Of a stretch of DNA of 64,000 nucleotides, positions 11,130-19,794 are shown in pieces (position 1 is the first letter of the stretch; every line of letters begins with the position of its first letter). The translations under genes were made by a program, and so were the position numbers. The DNA comes from Streptomyces sp. NBC_01446 (GTDB lineage: Bacteria; Actinomycetota; Actinomycetes; Streptomycetales; Streptomycetaceae): positions 6,038,001 through 6,102,000 of the forward strand of contig NZ_JAPEPO010000001.1 in the NCBI RefSeq assembly GCF_026340095.1. The letters are read 5' to 3'. Below the pieces are notes generated by a model. The model saw only the letters and a program-made list of their open reading frames with translations, was not told the origin of the DNA and did no database searches.

Positions 11130-12713
11130 GTGACCAGCACCACCCCACCGCGTACGCTCGCCCAGCTCCCCGAGTACGCCGCCGCCGCGTACGGCGACCG
11201 GGAGGCACTCGCCGACGGCGAGGTCCGCTGGAGCTTCAGCCGGCTGCGCGACGAGATCGCCGCGGCCTCGCGCGCCGCCGTCGCGCACGGCATACGCCCC
11301 GGCACCCGCGTCGCGATCTGGGCCGCCAACAGCCGTCAGTGGATCCTCGCCGCACTGGGCGCGGTCGGCGCCGGGGCGGTCCTCGTCCCGGTCAACACGC
11401 GCTACAAGGCGGCCGAGGCCACCGACATCATCCGCCGCAGCGGCGCCGAACTCCTCTTCACGGAACGCGGCTTCCTCGGCACCGACTACGTCCACACACT
11501 CCGCGCGAGCGGCGAGGACCTGGGCGCCCTGCGCTCCGTGGTCGTCCTCCGCGGCGACGCGCACGACGACGCTCTCGCATGGGAGACGTACCTGAAGGCG
11601 GGCGAAGGAGTCACCGACACCGAACGCCTGGCCCGCGCCGCCGCCGTGGGCCCCGACGACCTCAGCGACATCCTCTACACCTCCGGCACCACGGGCCGCC
11701 CCAAGGGCGTGATGACGACCCACGGACAGACGGTCCGCCTCTACGAGGAGTGGTCGCACCAGGTCACCCTGAGAACCGGCGACCGCTACCTCCTGCTGAA
11801 CCCGTTCTTCCACACCTTCGGCTACAAGGCGGGCATCATCGCCTGCCTGCTGCGCGGCGTCACGATGCTGCCCGAGGAGGTCTACGACGCCGACCGCGTC
11901 CTGGAGCGCATCGCCACCGAACGCGTCTCCTGCCTGATGGGCCCGCCGACGGTGTTCCACGGCCTGATCCACCACCCCCACCGGAGCGAAGCGGACCTCG
12001 GAGCGCTGCGGCTCGCCGGAACCGGCGCCGCCGCCGTCCCGACCGAACTGGTCGAACTGATCCGCACGGAACTCGGCGCCCCCGACGTGTTCACGGCGTA
12101 CGGACTCACCGAGTCGGGCGGCGTCGTCTCCGTCTGCCCCACCGACGCCGACGCGTGGACGGTCGCGCACACGGTGGGCCGCGCGCTGCCCGGCATCGAG
12201 ATCCGGATCGCCTCACCGCTGGGCGACGAACTGCCCGCAGGTGAACCGGGCGAGGTGCAGGTGCGCGGCTACCACGTGATGCGCGGCTATCTGGACGACG
12301 AAACAGCAACCCATGAGGCAGTTCCCCAGGACGGCTGGCTCCGCACGGGCGACATCGGCACGCTCGACGACCGCGGCTTCCTCACCATCACGGACCGGCT
12401 CAAGGACATGTACGTCGTGGGCGGGTTCAACGCATACCCGGCCGAGGTCGAGAACACCCTCCTGGGCCACGAACTGATAGTCGACGCGGCCGTGGTCGGC
12501 GCCCCGGACGAACGGCTGGGCGAGGTTGGTGTCGCCTTCATCGTCGTATCCGGACCCGTGGACGCACAGCAGCTCACCGCATGGACGCGCGAGCGCTTGG
12601 CCAACTTCAAGGTGCCGCGCCGCTTCGTGACCGTCCGCGAGCTGCCGCGCAACGCGGGCGGCAAGCTCCTGAAAGGCGCGCTGCGCAGCAAGGCAAGAGG
12701 AGACCGGGGATGA
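11130..12713 (+). CDS. fadD3: HIP--CoA ligase (FadD3-type acyl-CoA synthetase)
   Basis: ANL-family acyl-CoA synthetase, 527 aa. The AMP-binding motif TSGTTGRPKG (near residues 187-197), NPFFHTFGYKAG, TAYGLTE and ITDRLKDMYVVGGFNAYPAE follow FadD3 of M. tuberculosis closely. FadD3 activates HIP (3aalpha-H-4alpha-(3'-propanoate)-7abeta-methylhexahydro-1,5-indanedione), the C/D-ring remnant released by HsaD. GTG start at 11130 follows AGGGAGG. The stop overlaps the next gene by ATGA. Specificity is inferred from similarity and the complete ring-pathway context. Confidence 0.9.
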   Translation: MTSTTPPRTLAQLPEYAAAAYGDREALADGEVRWSFSRLRDEIAAASRAAVAHGIRPGTRVAIWAANSRQWILAALGAVGAGAVLVPVNTRYKAAEATDIIRRSGAELLFTERGFLGTDYVHTLRASGEDLGALRSVVVLRGDAHDDALAWETYLKAGEGVTDTERLARAAAVGPDDLSDILYTSGTTGRPKGVMTTHGQTVRLYEEWSHQVTLRTGDRYLLLNPFFHTFGYKAGIIACLLRGVTMLPEEVYDADRVLERIATERVSCLMGPPTVFHGLIHHPHRSEADLGALRLAGTGAAAVPTELVELIRTELGAPDVFTAYGLTESGGVVSVCPTDADAWTVAHTVGRALPGIEIRIASPLGDELPAGEPGEVQVRGYHVMRGYLDDETATHEAVPQDGWLRTGDIGTLDDRGFLTITDRLKDMYVVGGFNAYPAEVENTLLGHELIVDAAVVGAPDERLGEVGVAFIVVSGPVDAQQLTAWTRERLANFKVPRRFVTVRELPRNAGGKLLKGALRSKARGDRG

Positions 12714-13747
12714 ATTTCACCAGGGAGCAGGACGAACTGCGCTCGGCCGTACGGGCGGTGCTGACCCGGCACGAGGGTGCGGCCGCGTGGGGCCCGCTCA
12801 CCGAGGCGGTCGGCGCGGCGGGCCTCGGGGTGCCGGAGGAGTACGGGGGGTACGGCGGCGGCACGGTGGAGACGTACGTGGTCATGGAGGAACTGGGCCG
12901 GAGGCTCAGCCCGGTCCCGTACCTGGCCTCCACAGTCCTGGCCACACAGGCGCTACTCGCGTCCGGTAACACGCGGGCCTGCGCGGAGCTGCTCCCCGAA
13001 CTCGCCGACGGCACCGCGGTGGGAGCGCTGGCCTGGGCGGAGGACGGAAGCTGGGAGCCGGAGGCGATGAACGCCCGGGTCCGAGCGGGCCGGCTGACCG
13101 GAGTGAAGGAGCACGTCCTGACGGGCCCAGGGCGCCCGGACACCCTGCTGGTCCTGGCCCGAGGTGAAGACGGACTCGGCCTGTTCCAAGTCGAGCTTCC
13201 CGAAACCGAGTTCACGCCCCTGCCCACCATGGACCAGACCCGCCCCCAGGCCCGAGTCATCTTCGACGGGTCCCCGGCCAAGATCCTCGCAGCCGACGGC
13301 GAACGTGTCCTGTCCCGAGTGCGGGACCTCGCCTGCACAGCGCTGGCGGCCGAACAGACAGGCGCCGCGACCCGGGCACTCGCGGACACCATCCAGTACG
13401 CCAAGGACCGAGTGCAGTTCGGGCGGCCCATCGGCTCGTTCCAGGCGGTCAAGCACCGGATAGCCGACCTGCACGTCCAACTGGAGGCGGCACGCTCGCT
13501 GGCACTGGCGGCCGCGCACTCCGACGCCGCACCCCACCTGGCGGCAGCGGCAGAAGCCGCCTGTTCCCAGGCATACAAGCAAGTGGCCGGCGAGATGATC
13601 CAGCTGCACGGAGGCATAGGCATCACCTGGGAACACGAGGCCCACCGCCATCTGAAGCGGGCCCACTCGGGCGGCCACCTTTTCGGCACCCCGTCGGCGC
13701 ACCGCCGACGGCTCGCCGACAGGCTGGGCCTGACCTCAGTGGCGTAG
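12710..13747 (+). CDS. Small acyl-CoA dehydrogenase subunit, FadE32/FadE33-like
   Basis: 345 aa, shorter than a standard acyl-CoA dehydrogenase (about 380). It has the C-terminal signatures DRVQFGRPIGSFQAVKHRIAD and QLHGGIGITWEHEAH, but the middle domain is divergent. Small partners of this kind pair with a larger FadE in the heterotetrameric dehydrogenases of actinobacterial steroid breakdown; FadE31 has been reported with FadE32 and with FadE33. The only FadE31 here is encoded at 15736. ATG overlaps the fadD3 stop by 4 bp. FadE33 is the best guess by elimination. Confidence 0.83.
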   Translation: MNFTREQDELRSAVRAVLTRHEGAAAWGPLTEAVGAAGLGVPEEYGGYGGGTVETYVVMEELGRRLSPVPYLASTVLATQALLASGNTRACAELLPELADGTAVGALAWAEDGSWEPEAMNARVRAGRLTGVKEHVLTGPGRPDTLLVLARGEDGLGLFQVELPETEFTPLPTMDQTRPQARVIFDGSPAKILAADGERVLSRVRDLACTALAAEQTGAATRALADTIQYAKDRVQFGRPIGSFQAVKHRIADLHVQLEAARSLALAAAHSDAAPHLAAAAEAACSQAYKQVAGEMIQLHGGIGITWEHEAHRHLKRAHSGGHLFGTPSAHRRRLADRLGLTSVA

Positions 13748-13790
13748 CCTCGGAACTCCCGCCACACGACAGCACGATCGGAGCCGCCCA

Positions 13791-14357
13791 ATGCCCGGGA
13801 TCACTGACAACGGCGTACGGCTGCTGCCCGCGGCGGAACGGACGGCTGCGCCCTGGAAGAACGGCGGCGGGGTCACCCGCAATATCGCGGCGTCACCACC
13901 GGACGCGGGGACGGACGACTTCGTGTGGCGGGTGAGCCTCGCGGACGTCGAGAACGACGGCCCGTTCTCGGCGTTCCCCGAAGTCGACCGGACCCTGACG
14001 ATGGTCGAGGGCGCCGGCATGGAACTGACGCTCGGCGGCGAACGCAGAACCGTGGACGAGCGCTACGTGCCACAGGACTTCCGCGGAGACGTCCCGACCG
14101 ACTGCCGCCTCATCGACGGCCCGGTGGTGAACTTCAACGTCATGTGGCGCAGGGGAGCGGGCACGCCCCCGTCGGTGGCAGTGGTCCGAGGCCGCCTCAC
14201 CATCACCGGCAAGGCCCTGGTGGTAGCCCTCGACGAACAGGGCGCCGACATCGCCGACGTGACGCTGGACCACTACGACGCAGCCCTGATGGACTCCACC
14301 ACCGGTACGGCCGCCCTGCACGCCAGAGGCCGTACCGCAGTAGTCACGTTCCCCTGA
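13791..14357 (+). CDS. HutD/Ves-family cupin protein
   Basis: 188 aa, start ATG 13791. Signatures are RTAAPWKNGGGVTRNIA at the N-terminus, WRVSLADVENDGPFSAFP, and DRTLTMVEGAGMEL, all typical of the HutD/Ves beta-barrel family. HutD is a small regulator-like protein linked to histidine utilisation in some bacteria; its biochemical role is unclear. No hut genes and no steroid function are evident, so it looks like a bystander. 43 bp separate it from the preceding acyl-CoA dehydrogenase gene. Confidence 0.85.
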   Translation: MPGITDNGVRLLPAAERTAAPWKNGGGVTRNIAASPPDAGTDDFVWRVSLADVENDGPFSAFPEVDRTLTMVEGAGMELTLGGERRTVDERYVPQDFRGDVPTDCRLIDGPVVNFNVMWRRGAGTPPSVAVVRGRLTITGKALVVALDEQGADIADVTLDHYDAALMDSTTGTAALHARGRTAVVTFP

Positions 14358-14773
14358 CCCGGCATACGAGACGCCCACCGCGACACGAAACCCAGACCCC
14401 CACCCTGGCAGGATGTGCGCGCGGAGCCACTTCGTCACACCCGGCGTACGAGACGGCCGCCGCGAGATGAACCCCAGACCCCCACCGGCCGGGAGCCGCC
14501 CCCGACGGGAGGGGACGTGGCGGGATGTGCGCGCGGAGCCACCCCAGGGAGCGCTCGGGACGCAACCCTCTGGTGCCCAGAACCCATAGAACGGCGAGCA
14601 CGTACATCCCGCCGCGTCCCCGCACCCCCAAACGGCGAGACGCTCCAAGAGCGGCGCCGCACCCCCAAACGGCGAGACGCTCCAAGAGCGGCGCCGCACT
14701 CCAAACGGCGAGACGCCCCACGACCAAGGCCGCGAGGCGTGCCGAACCACGGCGAACCCGGAACCGGAGCGCG
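14358..14773. repeat. Repeat-rich intergenic region with a 37-bp tandem repeat
   Basis: This 416-bp gap between convergent genes holds no credible gene. At 14621-14717 a 37-bp unit beginning CGCACCCCCAAACGGCGAGA is repeated head to tail about 2.6 times (starts 14621, 14658, 14695). Upstream, degenerate dispersed repeats occur: GGATGTGCGCGCGGAGCCAC at 14411-14430 and 14523-14542, and a CCGGC-TACGAGACG block at 14359 and 14441. It may act as transcription termination space or be a non-coding repeat element. Confidence 0.75.
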
Positions 14774-15736
14774 TCAGCCCCCCAGCACCCGAGCCCGGCA
14801 AGCCGCAGGCGTCCCCCAAGCGTCCCGCAGCGGTCGGGCCTTGCGCAGCCACAGCGACAGGTCCAGCTCCTGCGTGTACCCGATCGCCCCATGGAGCTGG
14901 AGCGCAGCCCGCGCCGCCGCGTAAGACGCCTCGCCCGTAGCCACCTTCGCCGCCGCGATGTCCCCGGGCGCAAGCGAGAGCGCCGCCCCGAACACCAGAG
15001 GCCGCGCGAACTCCAGCCCCGTGAGCGCGTCCGCGAGCCGGTGCTTCACGGCCTGGAAGGAGCCGATGGGGACGCCGAACTGGGTGCGCTGCGTGACGTA
15101 TTCGACGGTCCGGTGCAGCAGGGAGAGCCCCACGCCGAGCGACTGCGCGGCGGTGAGGAACGAGGCCAGGTCGACGGCCCGCGCCGCCGCGTCCCGCACG
15201 TCCGGCCCGCGCGCGAGCAGCGTCCCGCCCTCCGCAGGCGCGTAGAGCCGGCGCGCAGGATCGGCGGACGGCAGCAGGGGCCCGTGGCCGCCGGAGGCGA
15301 GCCGTAGCTCGTCACCGCTGACGACGAAGACGGCGTCGGCGGAATCCGCGTCAAGGACGTACGAGGAGTCCACACCCAAGGAAACGACCGCGTCCCCGGA
15401 GGCGATCTGGGGAAGCCATTCCTTGGCGACCTCAGGCAGGCAGCCCAACAGTCGAGCAACGGCAGCAGTCTCCACCACAGGCCCAGGCACCCCGTGCCGC
15501 CCCAACTCCACGTAGGAGAGGGCCAGTTCGACCGGAAGGAACCCGGCCCCGTCGAACGCCTCCGGAACGCCGAGCGCGAAGACCCCCGTCTCGCCCAGCC
15601 GCTCCCACAAAGCCCGCCCGGGCCCATGGTCGCCGGACGACCAGGCCCGGATCACCGTGGGCGTATCCGCGGCGCCCAGAAGCCGATCGAGCGTGCGCCC
15701 GAACTCGGCCTGCTCCGCGTCGAGGAGGAACCTCAT
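14774..15736 (-). CDS. fadE32: Small acyl-CoA dehydrogenase subunit, FadE32-like
   Basis: 320 aa, the length of mycobacterial FadE32. The start MRFLLDAEQAEFGRTLD, the C-terminal TQRTQFGVPIGSFQAVKHRL and QLHGAIGYTQELDLSL place it among the small partner subunits of steroid acyl-CoA dehydrogenases. It lies directly downstream of fadE31 with a 1-nt TGATG overlap, the same order as fadE31-fadE32 in mycobacteria. Expected to form an alpha2beta2 enzyme with FadE31 acting late in C/D-ring breakdown. Assignment as FadE32 rather than FadE33 rests mostly on gene order. Confidence 0.85.
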   Translation of the reverse strand: MRFLLDAEQAEFGRTLDRLLGAADTPTVIRAWSSGDHGPGRALWERLGETGVFALGVPEAFDGAGFLPVELALSYVELGRHGVPGPVVETAAVARLLGCLPEVAKEWLPQIASGDAVVSLGVDSSYVLDADSADAVFVVSGDELRLASGGHGPLLPSADPARRLYAPAEGGTLLARGPDVRDAAARAVDLASFLTAAQSLGVGLSLLHRTVEYVTQRTQFGVPIGSFQAVKHRLADALTGLEFARPLVFGAALSLAPGDIAAAKVATGEASYAAARAALQLHGAIGYTQELDLSLWLRKARPLRDAWGTPAACRARVLGG

Positions 15737-16878
15737 CAGCGCCGTCCCTTCGGCAGGCCGAGCAGCCGCTCGGCGATGATGTCGCGCTGGATCTCGTTGG
15801 TCCCCGCATAAATGGGCCCGGCAAGCGAGAAGACGTACCCCTCGCCCCACCCCCCGTCGTCGACCAACTCCCCGCCCGCGCCGAGAAGGTCGAGCGCGGT
15901 CTCGTGCAGAGCGATGTCGTACTCCGACCAGAACACCTTGTTCAGGCTGGACTCGGCGCCGATCGTCTGGCCGGCCGCGAACCGCGACGCGTTGGCGTAC
16001 GTGAACAGCTGGTACGCACGCGCCCCGATCACCGCATCCGCGACGCGATCGCGCGTGCCCGGGTCCTCCCCGCACTCGCGCCACAGCCGCACGAGCCGGT
16101 CGGCGGAAGCGAGGAAGCGCCCGGGGGAGCGCAGCGTGAGCCCCCGCTCGTTCCCCGTGGTGGACATCGCGATCCGCCACCCGTTGCCCGGCTCACCGAT
16201 GACGTCCGCGTCGGGCACGAAGACACGGTCGAGGAACAGCTCGGCGAACGCGGGCTTCCCGTCGAGCCGCCCGATGGGCCGCACGGTCACCCCGGGCGCC
16301 CGCAGGTCGAACATGAGGTAGGTCAGGCCCTGATGGGGCTTGGGCGCGTCAGGGTCCGTACGGAAGATCCCGAAGGCCCGGTCGGCGAACGCGGCCCGCG
16401 AAGACCAGGTCTTCTGCCCGGAGAGCAGCCAGCCCCCCTCGGTGCGCGCGGCCTTGGACTTGAGGGACGCCAGGTCGGAACCGGCCTCGGGCTCGGACCA
16501 GGCCTGCGCCCAGATCGTCTCGCCGCTCGCCATGGACGGCAGCACCCGGGCCCGCTGCTCGGGGGTGCCGTGGTCGAAGAGGGTCGGTGCGAGCAGGTTG
16601 ATGCCGTTCTGCGAAACACGCCCCGGGGCGCCCGCGGCGTAGTACTCCTCCTCGAAGAGCAGCCACGTAAAGATGTCGGCTCCCCGTCCCCCGTACTCCT
16701 CGGGCCAGGACACCACCGACCAGCGGCCGGCGTGGAGCTCGGCCTCCCACGCGCGGTGCGCGGCAAACCCCTCCTCGGTCTCCAGGGACGGCAGCGGCTC
16801 GCCCGGGACCTGCGCGGCAAGCCACTCACGTGCCTCGGTGCGGAACGCGTCCTCGGCGGGCGTGAAGTCGAGGTCCAT
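15736..16878 (-). CDS. fadE31: Acyl-CoA dehydrogenase FadE31
   Basis: 380-aa full-length acyl-CoA dehydrogenase: MDLDFTPAEDAFRTEAREWL at the N-terminus, WAQAWSEPEAGSDLAS in the middle domain, SSLNKVFWSE and GPIYAGTNEIQRDIIAERLL at the C-terminus. The pattern follows FadE31, the large subunit of C/D-ring dehydrogenases. ATG 16878 shares one base with the stop of the upstream hydratase (TGATG); the open frame continues upstream only as an antisense shadow. Confidence 0.9.
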   Translation of the reverse strand: MDLDFTPAEDAFRTEAREWLAAQVPGEPLPSLETEEGFAAHRAWEAELHAGRWSVVSWPEEYGGRGADIFTWLLFEEEYYAAGAPGRVSQNGINLLAPTLFDHGTPEQRARVLPSMASGETIWAQAWSEPEAGSDLASLKSKAARTEGGWLLSGQKTWSSRAAFADRAFGIFRTDPDAPKPHQGLTYLMFDLRAPGVTVRPIGRLDGKPAFAELFLDRVFVPDADVIGEPGNGWRIAMSTTGNERGLTLRSPGRFLASADRLVRLWRECGEDPGTRDRVADAVIGARAYQLFTYANASRFAAGQTIGAESSLNKVFWSEYDIALHETALDLLGAGGELVDDGGWGEGYVFSLAGPIYAGTNEIQRDIIAERLLGLPKGRR

Positions 16879-17780
16879 CAGGCGTTCGCCTCCTTCATCG
16901 CGCGTACGTCCATGCCGCCGAGGGAGTCCTTCGCCGTCTCCGCGTTGTGCGCGTGGGCGAGATGGTGCAGGCCGAACACGGAGTCCATGCCCGCGTGCAG
17001 GCCCTGAAGGTCCTCCGCCTGGTTCACCGCCCGCTTGGTGAGGGCGAGTCCGAGCCGCGGCATCTCGGCGACGCGCAGCGCCAGCTCGTCGGTCGTCGCG
17101 GCCAGTTCGCCGCGCGGTACGACGCGGTTGACCATCCCCACCTCGTAGGCCCGGCGGGCGCTCATCCGGTCGCCGGTGAACAGGAACTCCTTGGCGACGC
17201 GCGGCGGCATCACCCAGGGGTGCGCGAAGTACTCGACGCCGGGGATCCCCATGCGCACGACGGGATCCGCGAAGAACGCGTCGTCGGAGGCCACGATCAG
17301 GTCGCAGACCCATGCGAGCATCAGCCCGCCCGCGACGCACGCCCCGTGGACCGAGGCGATCACCGGCTTCGGCAGCTCGCGCCAGCGCCGGCACATGCCG
17401 AGATACACCTCCGACTCGCGGGCGAACCGCGACTCGGCGCCCTGCTTGTCCGAGTGGTCCCACCAGAGCCCGGCCCGCCGCTCGAAGGGCAGATGCGCGT
17501 CCCGCTCCGGGGTGCCGATGTCGTGCCCCGCGGAGAAGTGGTCACCCGCGCCGGCCAGGACGACGACCTTGACGTCGGGGTCGTCGGCCGCGCGGTAGAA
17601 GGCGGCGTCCAGGGCGTAGGTCATCGCCGAGTTCTGCGCGTTGCGGTACCGCGGACGGTTCATCGTCACGTACGCGACCGGGCCGCGGCGCTCGTACAGG
17701 ACAGGCGCAGGACCCTTGTGCGGGGCGGGCTCGGGACCCTCGTGCGGGGCGGGTTCAGGACTGTCGTGGGCTGCGGGCAT
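16878..17780 (-). CDS. Enoyl-CoA hydratase/isomerase-family protein
   Basis: 300-aa crotonase-fold enzyme: YVTMNRPRYRNAQ, the oxyanion motif GAGDHFSAGHDIG, HGACVAGGLMLAWVCDLIVAS, and ADPVVRMGIPGVEYFAHPW. ATG 17780 is preferred over ATG 17789 because GGGAAGG stands 9 nt before it but directly abuts the upper one. The first 25 residues carry an imperfect Pro-Glu-Pro-Ala-Pro-His repeat unlike the family and probably disordered. First gene of the ech-fadE31-fadE32 operon under the KstR2-like operator at 17795, so presumably a C/D-ring hydratase; exact step unknown. Confidence 0.88.
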   Translation of the reverse strand: MPAAHDSPEPAPHEGPEPAPHKGPAPVLYERRGPVAYVTMNRPRYRNAQNSAMTYALDAAFYRAADDPDVKVVVLAGAGDHFSAGHDIGTPERDAHLPFERRAGLWWDHSDKQGAESRFARESEVYLGMCRRWRELPKPVIASVHGACVAGGLMLAWVCDLIVASDDAFFADPVVRMGIPGVEYFAHPWVMPPRVAKEFLFTGDRMSARRAYEVGMVNRVVPRGELAATTDELALRVAEMPRLGLALTKRAVNQAEDLQGLHAGMDSVFGLHHLAHAHNAETAKDSLGGMDVRAMKEANA

Positions 17781-17794
17781 CGGAAACATCCTTC

Positions 17795-17814
17795 CCTAAC
17801 AAGTGTTTGGTAGG
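17795..17814. promoter_or_regulatory. kstR2 box: KstR2-like operator, site A
   Basis: CCTAACAAGTGTTTGGTAGG, an inverted repeat (CCTA-CAA...TTG-TAGG). The core AACAAGTGTTTGGT differs at one position from the published KstR2 consensus AnCAAGnnCTTGnT. It sits between the divergent enoyl-CoA hydratase and fadE30 starts, and a very similar site is at 28433. The fadE30 ATG is only 13 bp away, so repressor binding would block both promoters. Confidence 0.8.
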
Positions 17815-17827
17815 TTAACGTACGTCC

Positions 17828-18976
17828 ATGAGCAGCGTCGAGGAGTTTCGCGCCGAGATCCGGGCCTGGCTCGCGGACCATCTCGTAGGGGAGTTCGCCG
17901 AGTTGAGGGGCCGCGGCGGGCCGGGCCGTGAGCACGAGGCGTTCGAAGGACGGCTCGCCTGGGAGCGGCACATGGCGGCGCACGGGTGGACCTGCGTCGG
18001 CTGGCCCGTCGAGCACGGCGGCCGCGGCGCGAGCCTCGACGAGCAGATCGCGTTCCACGAGGAGTACGCGCTCGCGGACGCGCCCGCCCGGGTCAACCAC
18101 ATCGGGGAGCAGCTCCTCGGGCCGACGCTCATCGCCTTCGGCACACAGGAGCAGAAGAAGCGCTTCCTGCCGCCGATCGTCGCCGTCGAGGAGCTGTGGT
18201 GTCAGGGCTACAGCGAGCCGGACGCGGGCTCGGACCTGGCGAACGTCCGCACGAGAGGCGCCCTGTCACCCGACGGTTCGCAGTGGGTCGTCGACGGTCA
18301 GAAGATCTGGACCTCGCTCGCCCATGAGGCGCAGTGGTGCTTCGTCGTCGCCCGCACCGAACCCGGCTCGCGGCGGCACGCGGGCCTGTCCTATCTCCTC
18401 GTGCCCCTGGATCAGCCGGGCGGCCGTGTCGACGTACGCCCCATCGTGCAGCTCACCGGCACCAGCGAGTTCAACGAGGTGTTCTTCGACGGCGCCCGCA
18501 CCGACGCGTCCCACGTAGTCGGCGAGCCCGGCGACGGCTGGCGGATCGCGATGGCCACCCTCGGCTTCGAGCGCGGCGTCTCCACCCTCGGCCAGCAGGT
18601 CGGATTCCGCCGCGAATGGGACGCACTCGCGGAGCTGGCCAGGAAGAACGGCGCGATCGCCGACCCTCTGATCCGCGACCGCCTCGTCCAGGCCTGGATC
18701 GACCTGGAGGCCATGGCGGCCTCCGCCCGGCGCGGCGTCGACCCCTCCGTCGGCAAGCTCCACTGGGCGGCCTGGCACCGCGGTCTCGGTGAGCTCGCCA
18801 TGGACGTGTGCGGCGCCGCGTCCACGATCGCCGCCGGTGAACCCTACGAACTCGACGACTGGCAGCGGCTGTTCCTCTTCTCCCGCGCCGACACCATCTA
18901 CGCCGGATCCGACGAGATCCAGAAGAACATCGTCGCCGAGCGCCTGCTCGGCCTGCCCAAGGAGGCGCGGGTATGA
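17828..18976 (+). CDS. fadE30: Acyl-CoA dehydrogenase FadE30
   Basis: 382 aa, very similar in pattern to FadE30 of M. tuberculosis (VEEFRAEIRAWLADHLVGEF, RGGPGREHEAFE, WCQGYSEPDAGSDLA, TSEFNEVFFDGARTDA, RADTIYAGSDEIQKNI). FadE30 dehydrogenates the propionyl side chain of the HIP-CoA-type intermediate early in C/D-ring breakdown. No Shine-Dalgarno precedes ATG 17828, while TAACGT at 17816-17821 is a good -10 for a start at the ATG itself, so the mRNA is probably leaderless. The stop overlaps ipdF (ATGA). Confidence 0.93.
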   Translation: MSSVEEFRAEIRAWLADHLVGEFAELRGRGGPGREHEAFEGRLAWERHMAAHGWTCVGWPVEHGGRGASLDEQIAFHEEYALADAPARVNHIGEQLLGPTLIAFGTQEQKKRFLPPIVAVEELWCQGYSEPDAGSDLANVRTRGALSPDGSQWVVDGQKIWTSLAHEAQWCFVVARTEPGSRRHAGLSYLLVPLDQPGGRVDVRPIVQLTGTSEFNEVFFDGARTDASHVVGEPGDGWRIAMATLGFERGVSTLGQQVGFRREWDALAELARKNGAIADPLIRDRLVQAWIDLEAMAASARRGVDPSVGKLHWAAWHRGLGELAMDVCGAASTIAAGEPYELDDWQRLFLFSRADTIYAGSDEIQKNIVAERLLGLPKEARV

Positions 18977-19758
18977 GCGCGAAGCCCGAGTACGTGCCCG
19001 GCCACGGCCTGCTGAAGGGCCGCACGGCCGTCATCACCGCAGCCGCCGGAGCCGGGATCGGCGGCGCGACGGCACGCAAGTTCCTCGAAGAGGGCGCCCG
19101 CGTCCTCATCAGTGACGCGCACGCCCGCAGGCTCAAGGAGAGCGAACAGGCGCTCGCCGACGAGTTCGGCGCGGCGAACGTCGCCTCACTGCCCTGCGAC
19201 GTCACCGACGAGGAACAGGTCGCGGCCCTGTTCGCACTGGCCGCCGAGGCACACGGCGGCCTCGACATCGTGGTCAACAACGCCGGTCTCGGCGGCACTT
19301 CGGACCTCGTCGACATGACGGACGATCAGTGGTCCCGCGTCCTCGACGTCACCCTGAACGGCACGTTCCGGTGCACCAGGGCCGCCCTGCGCGCCTTCCG
19401 CGACACCGGCCGCCACGGCGTCGTCGTGAACAACGCGTCCGTCGTCGGCTGGCGCGCCCAGGCCGGACAGGCCCACTACGCCGCCGCCAAGGCGGGCGTC
19501 ATGGCCCTCACCCGGTGCGCCGCGATCGAGGCCGCCGAGTACGGAGTCCGGGTCAACGCGGTCTCGCCCAGCCTCGCCATGCACCCCCACCTCGTGAAGG
19601 TCACCTCCGCCGAACTCCTCACCGAACTCACCGAGAAGGAGGCCTTCGGCCGGTACGCCGAGCCCTGGGAGATCGCCAACGTGATCGTGTTCCTGGCGTC
19701 CGGCTACTCCTCGTACATGACGGGCGAGGTCGTCTCCGTCAGCAGCCAGCATGCGTAG
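18973..19758 (+). CDS. ipdF: Short-chain dehydrogenase IpdF (5-hydroxy-HIP-CoA oxidoreductase)
   Basis: 261-aa SDR with an unusual cofactor loop (ITAAAGAGIGGATA), VVNNAGLGG, and catalytic Ser/Tyr/Lys in NNASVVGWRAQAGQAHYAAAK. The tail SGYSSYMTGEVVSVSSQ and LTRCAAIEAAEYGVRVNAVS match IpdF (Rv3559c) closely. IpdF oxidises the 5-hydroxyl of the HIP-type CoA thioester in the KstR2 regulon. Translationally coupled to fadE30. Confidence 0.9.
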   Translation: MSAKPEYVPGHGLLKGRTAVITAAAGAGIGGATARKFLEEGARVLISDAHARRLKESEQALADEFGAANVASLPCDVTDEEQVAALFALAAEAHGGLDIVVNNAGLGGTSDLVDMTDDQWSRVLDVTLNGTFRCTRAALRAFRDTGRHGVVVNNASVVGWRAQAGQAHYAAAKAGVMALTRCAAIEAAEYGVRVNAVSPSLAMHPHLVKVTSAELLTELTEKEAFGRYAEPWEIANVIVFLASGYSSYMTGEVVSVSSQHA

Positions 19759-19794
19759 CGCCGGCGCCGCGCCGGTGAGGACGACAATGGACGC

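Noticed and set aside
14621..14717. CRISPR-like tandem repeats
   Set aside because: Units abut head to tail with no spacers and no cas genes nearby.
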